A stretch of DNA of 64,000 bases from Pleodorina starrii (Eukaryota > Chlorophyta > Chlorophyceae > Chlamydomonadales > Volvocaceae). The notes under the pieces are model-generated. The model had not been told where the DNA came from. It did no database searches and was given only the letters and a program-made list of their open reading frames with translations. Numbering within the stretch: position 1 is the first letter of the stretch; each line of letters starts with the position of its first letter. The stretch is from the NCBI GenBank assembly GCA_030267565.1, contig BRXU01000051.1:62001-126000 (forward strand), read 5' to 3'. Made by a program: the position numbers and the translations under genes. Below are positions 38,590 through 48,284 of this stretch, piece after piece.

Positions 38590-41500
38590 TCATTGCTGTC
38601 GCCACCAGGGCAGTACGGACTTGCAGTGCACGTACGGCGCTCCGAGCTGCGGCTCGTACGGCTGGTGGGCGGCAAGCGTCTCCCGTACTTGCGCTCGGAG
38701 ATTGTCGACGTAATGCCGGTACTGCCTGTACGGGTTCGTCATGGTGCCGTTCCCGACCTGAACCGGCTGCGGATCCGGAAGCGAGGAGAAACGAGGGAGG
38801 GATGGGGATTGGCGGAGCCCAGAGGCGCGGGGTGAGAAAGGCTGAGGCGTACGGGCGGGGGACCAAGCTGGTTAGGCGTTAGTTAGTTAGTTAGAGTGCC
38901 TTGGTACGGTGCCGTACAACAACATTGCTGTGGAAGCCGCCATCTGGCGGGTCCCCTCCGCCCCTCGGGCCCACAGCTTCCTGCTCTCCCCCCAAACCTG
39001 CCATCTCCACACGCCGCACATACATGCATACATACAAGATTGGGCCACCCTCTCTTTTGATTCATTCGAATCAATATTAACAAACCTCCCAAATCCCAAC
39101 GCCAGGCCCCCTCCCGCCCCTGCTTTGTTTCCATTTGGCCTTCGTACTCGCTGCCCCCTCCCGGCCCAAACCCCACAACCACAACCACGACCGAATGTGG
39201 TCCAGGAAATGTGGTGCAGCCCAGCCCAGCCAAAAACCCGTTCAGACATCCCCTCCCTCCCAGACATCCCCGCCGCCGCCGTTCCCTCGCTGCATTCTCT
39301 CGCTCATCTTAATTACACACACCTGCAGCAACGCCTGGAGGTCCTTGCTGATGGTCCTCGCCTGCTCATGCGCCTTCTGCTGAATTTGCGCAATGGCAAC
39401 CTTCTTGTGTGGTCGGTGGATGAGCCAAATGTCCGGAAGTACCGTCAGCCGAAAGCCGTGCTTCTGAGCCAGAGCCTCAACGTGCATCTGCTTGTCGTAC
39501 AACCACCCGCGGAAGCGCTACAGGGAGGAAGGGAGGGAGGGGCGAAGGCCCACATGGGGAGGGAGGGCACCGGGAGGAGAGGGGTGATACCGGAGGGGCT
39601 TTACATTATGGGAGGCTGTGGCTCGGTGGGTAGGTCGGCGGTTGTGGGACATGGAGCGGCCGGGTCGGGATCATGGTGAAAGGATGCCGGTTGACGTTCT
39701 TCGTGTTTCGCTCGAAGCCAATGCTGCCGCACCCGATCAGAAAGGCAGAAAGGTTGTACAGAGCGGCTCAGGTTGCACACGCACGCGCGCGCGAGAGAGA
39801 GAGAGCACATACACGCACACGCACAAGCACGTACACAACTACGTGCAGATCAGCCAGATCACCGTCTTTTCCACCTGACAACACAACACACGAGGGTGCA
39901 TTGCACCGGGCATTGCATCGGACCTACCTCGTCGTACCCCGGATCGCGGAGGCTGCGGAGGAGGCCGGGCGGCGTCGGGCAGTGCGCGACCGGCGAGCAG
40001 ACGTGCGGAAAGGAGGAGGGGCGGAAGGAGGCAAGGAAAAAGAATAAAAGATGGAGGCATTTGAAGAACGGGGGCCCAGCGGGTCGAGGCATGGTGGTTG
40101 GTCGTTGGTGGTTGGCATTGGCTCGGATAGTGCATGGACGAACGGAGAAAGTGGTTGGTGGGTCCCCAACTCGCAGCGCTCTTCCCTTCCCCCAAAAACA
40201 CATGCCGTACTACTAACTCTCACGTAAATATTTTCACAGGACACCAATATTTCACAGACGAACACACATGCAAGCCGACAGAATCGCCCGACGACCCCTG
40301 CAAGACGAAACCGGTCCTGGCAGCAAGGCACGACAGTACTACAGATTACGGCACGTACGGTATGTCCCGCAATTTCGCCAAGATTGCCGATTGCTCGGTA
40401 GTATACGACAGACCACAAGAGACTGGCACTGGCGAGAGCCCACGAGAGCGCAAAGGGGCCCAAAGGCCCAAAGGCGCGCTCCGGGTCCTGCCCGCCCAGT
40501 CCCACCCACCCCACCACTCTGCCCTACGGCGCAGTGCCGTACTCACCGCCAGAGGATACCCCAAGGCTCAAAGCCCTGAGAGTAGTTTGCAGCGTACGAC
40601 ACATTCGAACTCGCCCACTGCTCGTGCTTGAAGGGGCCGTGGCAATGCGGGCAAATGTCGATTTGAAAGGCTTGCAGCACTGATCTGAGCCACAGAGATA
40701 CCACAGTGCTCTTCTCTCCTGCGCGGAGGGCGGGTGGAGAGCGGTTGGTTGGTTGGTTGGTTGGTTAGTTCGTTGGTTAGTTCGTTGGTTCCAGAGGCGC
40801 GCAAAACACCGCACGGCGCTTCCCTCAACCAAACCAGTTCTTGGTGGAAACGATCAAACGAGCTTGTTCCACCATTTTGCACACACCGCAATCGCTGCCC
40901 ACCGCTCATCTCTTCCCCGCGGCGCGGCGCTTCTCCTTCTCACGTCTCGTCATTCTCACCCGCTAGGGCCGTTCCCACTAAAACCTCCTTCCCCTCCTCC
41001 GTTTGCCGTTTCAAGGGGACAAAGCGATATCCAACGCTCAACCAGGCAAACCGTTCGACGTCTCCTCCTCCTCGCCCTATTTCCCCTTCACTCACTCACT
41101 TCACTCACTGACGCCCTCACTGGCCCCCCAGATCCCCCAGCCCCCTCCAGCTCCCTCCACACCGCCCCCCCTCGCCGCTCTCACCCTCGAGGACCGTCTC
41201 AACCAACAGCTCCTCCATACTCCGAGCCAGGTGACCCGTGGCCTCCCAGGCGGGGGGGATAAACATCGTGGGCTGAGGGCCGCTGGTTTCGGAGATCAAC
41301 TGCTGCACCCTGTCATGTGATGTCACGTGATGTCACGTGATGTGATGTGATGTGATGTGATGGCGGCAACGGCCAACGGCAGCGCGGGCGGGTGGGCGGC
41401 AAAAGCCCATGGAGGAAAGGGCGGCGGGCGGAGTGGCAGGAGTCGTCAGCAGCGCGCGGACGGCACAGACCAGAGAGCAAGCGGTGGGAAAGCGGCGGTG

Positions 41501-44500
41501 GGTGGGAAAGAGGCGGTGGGTGGAAAAGAGGCGGTGGGTGGGAAAGAGGCGGTGGGTGGAAAAGAGGCGGTGGGTGGAAAAGAGGCGGTGGGTGGGAAAG
41601 AGGCGGTGGGTGGGAAAGAGGCGGTGGGTGGGAAAGAGGCGGTGGGTGGGAAAGAGGCGGTGGGTGGGAAAGAGGCGGTGGGTGGGAAAGAGGCGGTGGG
41701 TGGAAAAGAGGCGGTGGGTGGGAAAGAGGCGGTGGGTGGGAAAGAGGCGGTGGGTGGGAAAGAGGCGGTGGGTGGGAAAGAGGCGGTGGGTGGGAAAGAG
41801 GCGGTGGGTGGGAAAGAGGCGGTGGGTGGGAAAGAGGCGGTGGGTGGAAAAGAGGCGGTGGGTGGAAAAGAGGCGGTGGGTGGGAAAGAGGCGGTGGGTG
41901 GAAAAGAGGCGGTGGGTGGGAAAGAGGCGGTGGGTGGGAAAGAGGCGGTGGGTGGAAAAGAGGCGGTGGGTGGGAAAGAGGCGGTGGGTGGAAAAGAGGC
42001 GGTGGGTGGAAAAGAGGCGGTGGGTGGGAAAGAGGCGGTGGGTGGAAAAGAGGCGGTGGGTGGAAAAGAGGCGGTGGGTGGGAAAGAGGCGGTGGGTGGG
42101 AAAGAGGCGGTGGGTGGGAAAGAGGCGGTGGGTGGGAAAGAGGCGGTGGGTGGGAAAGAGGCGGTGGGTGGGAAAGAGGCGGTGGGTGGGAAAGAGGCGG
42201 TGGGTGGAAAAGAGGCGGTGGGTGGGAAAGAGGCGGTGGGTGGGAAAGAGGCGGTGGGTGGGAAAGAGGCGGTGGGTGGGAAAGAGGCGGTGGGTGGGAA
42301 AGAGGCGGTGGGTGGGAAAGAGGCGGCAACGCAACGCAGGGTCCTGCTGAGGGCGCGGGGGAGGGGGCGAAAGACAGGCAGGCAGGCAGGCAGGCGCCGA
42401 GTCCCTCAGCGCCCCTCCACCAGCCCTCCTCACCGCCGCCGCCATCGCCGCCGTATGCCTCTCCCCTCCATCCCGGCTGTTCCCATCTTCCGTCCCTTCA
42501 CCCACCTTCCCCTCCCATCCTCCAGCAGTCCTCCTCGCCGCATGCCTCCCCACGCCTGGGTCCTACCTCGTCGCTTTTCCGTCCCGTCGCTCCCGGTTTC
42601 TGCCTAGGATTTACAAATCCAACTACCGCTCCCCCCGGCCTCCCAGACACACACACACACACATACATAGACACACACTGCGCCGCGCCGCTCACGCACC
42701 AGGTCGCGTTGCGCACGAGTCGGTTGATCGAAGCGCTGATCCCCAGGTCCACGTCAAACATGCCCGAGAGCGGCGTCGCCGCACCCAACATAGCGGCGTT
42801 GCGCATCACGTTGGTTGGCATGATGGCGGCCAAAGGTCGGTCTCGGATCCGCTCCCCAAACAGCATCAAGCGCAACTGACAAATGCCCCCGGCGTCGATC
42901 GCAGAGCTGTTATCGCCCTTGATGGCTGCAGCAATGAGATCCGCCGCCTCACCGGCAGACTCCATGCGCTCGAAAAAGTCCTGCGCAGGCGCCGCCACGA
43001 CGACACGCATGATGCCCTTGATGCGTGTTTTTCTTTGCGGCGTTGTGTTGTTGCCAAGCAAAAGCAATACCGGTATGTTGCGATACGCGATACGGTTATT
43101 AATGTCAAAAGGCATCGGAGAACGTGAAGAGAGGCACCAGAGGCAAAGGCTCTGGCCGGCCAAGGCACTGCCGATGTTGCCACGCGATGGTGCGTTGATG
43201 AGGAACTGGGGCACTGAGAAGGGCCAATGGTGGCCAATGACGGACATCGCAGAAACGGGGGGATGGTTTGATGGATTCTTTGATTGGGGAGTGCTTTGCA
43301 AAGGCGCGAGGGGCGCAGAAGGCGCGGCGCGCGGACGCAGCAAATGGTACGGCACTGTACGGCATGCAACGACACCCACACGCGCGTTACGGCCGAGACC
43401 CACGGTTTCATGGCGTGTGGTACCTGCAGCATCGCTTTCGCTCGGGCAATGGGGTCCTCAGGAGGATTTTCGAGGAGACCTCTGTGTCGGTGTTGTCGGT
43501 GGTGACCGTTCTGTGGGTGCGGGGCGTGTGGGGCAGGGCATGACAGTTGTTTAGGTTTTTAGGTTTTTAGGGCTGTTGGGGGCGAGCGAATGACAAAGCA
43601 AAGGCCTCTTCAGGTCGAGAGAGCTGCGCCATCCTTCCGCCTGTTACTTCCGCCTGTTCCTTCACTTTATTCATTCGTGCGCGGAGCAGGGGCGGCCGAG
43701 AGCGAGAATCGCAACAACGGTAATGGTTGCAGCAATCGGCAGCCATTTCGAAGCCAGGACTGAAAAGCCAAGCCAAGCCAAGGGGGGGCCTTCTCAACTC
43801 GTGCTCGTGTCTGCGCTTCCGTAATCCTCAGCCCCCCAGCGGAAACCTCCCAGCCTCCCAGCCGGTGCAGTGGATTAGGCTGCCCGATACACACACAAGC
43901 AAATCGGCAGCTTCCCGCGCTGCTGCCGGTTATGGTGCTGGTGCTGCTACTGCTGTCACTGCTGTCACTGCTGCTGCCGCGGTCATCGTCGCCAGCTCCG
44001 CCCGCCAGCCCCTCTGGCCACCTGCCAGTCTACGCTCTCTCGGCCCCAAACCGCCTATCAAGGCGAAAGTCGCCTCTCTCCCTGGAGAGAGTAACCCCCT
44101 GTGCGGGCACACCGTCTCCACAGACGTCATCATCATCGTCGTCAAGCACCCTCGCTCCCAACGCCCGATGCCCGCAAGGGGGTCCCGGGAAGCCGCCACC
44201 CCGAAGACCATAACGGTTTCCACCACAGTTGCCACGTACCGAAAGCCTGCGCCGCGCTCCCTTGCCCCCGCTAGCTCCGTCCGCCGTGGCTTTGAAATCG
44301 CTCCCCATGTTGGGATTGTCCTCCAAGACCAAGGGGATGTACACGGCCGCGGACAGGGGCCCCGCGTAGCCACGGCACCTGCGAAGGACGGGAGCAACGA
44401 GGCAAGGGTGAAAACGCAAGCGTCCGGGGCGGCAGCTGGCAGGCTGCGGCAACCACCGCGCTGTTGTATGGGAGTATGGCCCGCGGCGTTTTGGAATCGC

Positions 44501-46292
44501 AGCCCGATGCTATGGGAAATTAGGTCAAGTCGCATGCCTGTCATGTTTGCCGTACAGCGCAGGCCTTCCTGGGTGCCCGTTCCCGCCCTGGGGTCCCTCC
44601 TCTTATGCAACCACGCAGGGGGGCACGCAGGGGGGCACGCAAAGCCAGACTCACTGTTTCTCCAGCATGTTTAGCCGGTCGAGTGATGTCATGGTGAAGA
44701 CGGTTAGGGGGATGTTTCTATTCCGTTTGGACCACCAGGCCTGTATCATATATATCCTGTGGTGAAGAAGAGGCAGAACTGCATTTTGGAGTGTGCCTTC
44801 TCAAGATAAACGTGGTAACGCGTGGGATGCGGGTAGGGTAGCAGCAAGTGTAGACAAGACGGCAGACATTGGCAAGTTTTACATTGTACATGGCAAGATT
44901 ACATATATATTGATTTTGACTCAGAGTTTCGTCATTGCAAAGTAACAGTTCGCGATGACGGGCGCTTAAGTCGACATCGGCTCGTATTGGGCTGTAGAAC
45001 CAGCCGCTTTACCCATTGTGTGCGCGCTGATCACCACACCTTGAAGGTTTGCCTGAAGTCCATTCTTCGAAGCTGCCTGGAGTTGAGTTGTACTTCGCGT
45101 TCCAGCAAGACTTCAGCAGTGAAGCTTCATCAACGCCCGCCACCCTGCCATGAGCGACGCGACCATTTGCCCAGGTAGCAGGTAACAGTTGCAGCACCAA
45201 AATGCGGCGCGTAAACCGCGATCTTACCGGAGTACGCAATGGGTTAGCGCCACAATGGTAAACGCGAAACCTAACCGTGACGCCATAAACGTGCTGTCTC
45301 ACAATAAATTCTATTGGACCTGTTTGCGTTCGATTGGAGAAGAACGAAAGTTCGCAACAGATTAGAAGAAGACGTTGTGGTCTTTACGCATGCTATATAT
45401 ATGGTGCAACGTTCCTTCCCAACGGCGAAATGGCTCAATCCATAGGTCCGGTTAGGTGAAGTAAAAAGGCATCATGGTACATAGAAACCATGCTGAATGT
45501 CGTACAAGACCGTTAGAAGTTAGAAGTTACCGCCCGACTGGGTTTTGTGGCACTGTCTGTCCCGCCGGTACTCACAGTTTAGTATGTAATGGGTGCCGGA
45601 GCTGTCTGTTGGGGATATCATTTCCAGTCTGGCCCCAACCATGTTCGTTTTATAGACCACAGGGGCTGCCCAAAAAACTTTGGTTTCTGTATCCCACCGA
45701 CTCCGCATAGCTTTGCCGTCGGCGTTCAATCTGAAACATGTGTACAAACAAGTAGCAAAATCCCATTCTTGCTTGAGTTGGTTTATAGAGGCAGCGAGTG
45801 ACTGACTTGGCGCAACCCCCCCCCCCCGGGCTCCGGCCTATACGTGGATAACCCCCCCCCGCCCCCGCCCCCTCCTCCCCCTAGACACGTCCCGCCCGCC
45901 AATCGCGACAAACACCAGCCGCCGCTTCGCCAACTGTCATCGGTGGCATGCGGGCGCGCGTACCTTGCCTATCCGCTCGCTAACCGTAATCAAGCCGGCC
46001 AGCGGCTATCAGGTTACCTCGTTGACAGGAAAAACATCGGCGACGCGGCCGCTTAGGCCCTTGGTCGCAGACGAGGTGAGACACGTCCCGGGCGTCCAGC
46101 ACCGAGGACAGCCCAGGGCTAAGGACCTTGGGGCCTCGCTTCTGACTGCCCTGGGCTGTCCTCGGTCCTGGACGCCCGGGACGTGTCTCACCTTGTTCGC
46201 GAAGCAACCGGATGCAGATACCAGCTCAGGGAAGCTTTTCAGGCTTGTTTCCGGCTCAGGCCCGTCCAACAACAGACCGTCTTGCGTTCTCC
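38590..46292 (-). CDS. LARGE-like glycosyltransferase, GT49 domain (5' exons incomplete)
   Basis: Minus-strand gene with a family 49 glycosyltransferase domain (LARGE/B4GAT1 type), expected to be a Golgi type II enzyme. Exons in transcript order: 46292-46192, 46059-46018, 45801-45576, 45076-45040 (or 45124-45040), 44378-44240, 43016-42700, 41309-41185, 40679-40547, 39952-39928, 39517-39323 and 38766-38590 (TGA). Splice phases agree at every junction, giving about 504 residues. GT49 landmarks in order: GYAGPLSAAVYIP; PTNVMRNAAM and the DxD motif in GMFDVDLG; TMFIPPAWE; CHGPFKHEQWASS; GFEPWGILWR; DPGYDERFRGWLYDKQMHV; LPDIWLIHRPHKK. An N-terminal block of about 75 residues (SLAASINQLKQEWDFATCLY onward) is not recognised. 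The exon at 39952-39928 is only 25 nt. One intron is a near-complete hairpin, and another holds an 18-bp minisatellite. No GT8 (xylosyltransferase) half is visible. The two halves joined in animal LARGE are therefore not both present here. Confidence 0.8.
41495..42326 (+). repeat. 18-bp minisatellite, about 46 units, in a GT49 intron
   Basis: Tandem units of GGTGGGTGGGAAAGAGGC in which only one position varies (G or A at the tenth base). It fills most of the intron between exons 43016-42700 and 41309-41185. Because 18 is a multiple of three and no unit contains a stop, long open frames appear on both strands; these are artefacts of the repeat. Confidence 0.95.
45826..45858 (+). repeat. Family B dispersed repeat, copy B6
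   Basis: GGGCTCCGGCCTATACGTGG then ATAACCCC, set in poly-C. It lies about 25 nt from the acceptor of GT49 exon 45801-45576, in reverse orientation relative to that gene. Confidence 0.8.
46074..46193. repeat. Inverted repeat, 45-bp arms, 30-nt loop (hairpin intron)
   Basis: Left arm 46074-46118 and right arm 46149-46193 are reverse complements with one mismatch in 45. The right arm begins, on the minus strand, AGGTGAGACACGTCCCGGG, so the 5' splice site AG/GTGAG of a GT49 intron (46191-46060) lies exactly at its edge. The loop is 46119-46148. The intron length (132 nt) is a multiple of three and it has no in-frame stop, so retention would keep the protein open. Confidence 0.9.
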
Positions 46293-46458
46293 CTACGGTA
46301 TGCCCTCCTCTCCCTCCCCCTCCCCCCCAAGGGAAAACGTGCACACGCGAGCACACGCGCTCGCGTGCACCGGCACCCCTTACGGTACCCTGGCCTACCT
46401 TGCCACCACCCGCAGGCCGCAGCTGACCTTTCAGGGTCCCAGTAAAAAAACGAACCAT

Positions 46459-47205
46459 TCAGCTGTGAGGCCCTCCGGCCCTCGGCACGCCTCCCACGCC
46501 CTCCCTGGCTGGCATGGCACGGTCTCCTTCAGCGTGAAGATGAGCACATGACCTTGTGCTGCAGTACCTGTAGGTCCTGTACCGTACGTTCGTACTCTCC
46601 CACAGCCGCATCACCCATCCTTGACCTGCAGACCGAAGGGCCGCGCAGTACATTCCGGTACCATTCGCTGATACGCCACCGACCCCACCATACATGGCGC
46701 CATTTGAGTTGAGCCACAGCCCGCAGCTCAGTACAGCTTACAACGTTACAAGGGGAGTGGCAGCGCCACGCGAGAGCACGCACGCTACCCCCCCCGGCGA
46801 CCCCACCCGGCTGCGGGTTCCCTCTCCTCTTCAATTCCGCCTCCCACCCATCGCCCTGGCCGCCACCTTCCCGCTCTTGCCCCAGCGCTCCTCCGTCCGT
46901 CCGGCCCAAAACACACACATTGTGCTCGACCGTGCAAAGACATGCGATGCAGCGCACATAGACTGAATCGTACACGACAACCGCAAAAGCGGCCCGCGGC
47001 CCACAGCCGGCGGGTGGCTCAACCAGTGCCGCGCTCGCTCCCCAGCTACCGAATAGCTCTCGCCCCTCTGCAAACAAACAAACAAACAAACCCGGCCCGC
47101 CCTGACCGCGGCTCGGCCGCCGCAGTCTCTCATACTCTCAACCGCAATCACCACACAAACAAACAAAGACAGCACGATATTTCGATATGCCATAACGATA
47201 CCCAT
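46459..47205 (-). other. Candidate N-terminal exons of the GT49 gene (signal anchor)
   Basis: On the minus strand an ATG at 47205-47203, with another at 47193, opens a frame starting MGIVMAYRNIVLSLFVCV, then VIAVESM. This short positive stretch followed by about 17 hydrophobic residues is a plausible type II signal anchor, as expected for a Golgi glycosyltransferase. Farther along, 46700-46546 has a helical-looking frame ending in GEYERTVQDLQ at a GT donor. I could not join these to the exon starting at 46292 with consistent phases, so they are reported separately. Confidence 0.35.
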
Positions 47206-48284
47206 CACCGTAAAGGGCCGGGCGGGCCCTGTGCCGTCTCCATGCGAGATCTTCGTGACGGGCCAAAGCCCCCTGGCGGCGCTCTCGTCTCCTCGCGGGC
47301 GGCCCGCGACGCCGCAAACGCCCGCCGCGCCCAGCGCTCCGACCGCCGGCTCCCACTCGCTGCACACGCACAGCCCCCGACGCGCCCACCCCACAACCTG
47401 CCCGTCAAGTTGTTTACCCCCCTTCTGCCGGCCCTACTGCCCCGTCTTTCGTTCTGTCCGGCAACAGCCCCTCCCCTCCCCTCCCCCGGCTTTTCCTTAT
47501 TAAAGTGGAGCGCGAGCCTCGATTCGACTCTCGGCTCGACTGTCCAAAAGATGCCGTGTGCAGCGCCCTTTCCCCCGTTCCCATTCCGTCCAACTTTTCA
47601 CGACCCTTGCCAACTTCGGCCGTGTAGTGCCAATGCGCCATGCCTTGCCACCCTAAGCGCCCCGACGCGGGGTGACAGACCGGCGGCGGCGAGGGGGTCA
47701 CGTGCAAACGAGCAAAAGCGCAACGCAAGCCGCGGCGCGCCGCGTGGCAGAGCTGGCGGCTCTGGGGCGGCGAATGCCAGACGGCACCCGTCTGAGCACC
47801 GGCCCCCTGATGCCGGCTGGACGCTGCCACCGCGGCTCGCGGGTACCATACATCCCCAGGACTGTGCCCCTGCGGCGGCGGCTCCGCCACCCACCCCCAT
47901 CCCCCCGCCCAACCACTTCCGAGCTCTCTTGCCCCAAGCGTGTTCCCTCGCGACGCCTTGCGCGTTGCAGGCAGCCGCCGTGTCGAGCAACTGGGACCCT
48001 AACCCACACAAACATGCAAGGATGCAGAATGCGCTACGGTAACCGTAGCCCCAGATGGGGCCACAGATGGAGCTGCCCCGAGCGCGTCTAGCTTAAGCCG
48101 CCGTGCGGCTGCCTGCCTGCCTGCCTGCCTGCCGGGGTGCCGCCGTCATCGCCTCCCCTCCCCTCCCTTGCCGGTCCGTCCGTCCGTCCACAACCCGTCC
48201 CTCCGTCTCTTCGTCCATCCGTTTCATTCCCCCCATATCTCATCTCATCTCATTCTTCATCTCGGCCTCGGCCTCAAGGTCCCT
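47206..48284. other. Intergenic between SufB 3' end and GT49 5' end
   Basis: About 1.1 kb, tandem orientation on the minus strand. It probably holds the SufB 3' UTR and the GT49 promoter. No recognisable gene; a CTGC run (48111-48132) and CATCT repeats (48237-48262) are visible. Confidence 0.45.

Noticed and set aside
41313..42879. Long open frames (300-495 codons) on both strands encoding repeats such as KRRWVG, GGWERG or RLFPTH
   Set aside because: They come from the 18-bp minisatellite, whose unit length is a multiple of three and contains no stop. The array sits inside a GT49 intron with good flanking splice sites.
47414..47890. Minus-strand frame of about 158 codons between SufB and GT49
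   Set aside because: No start or splice context linking it to either gene and no recognised domain.
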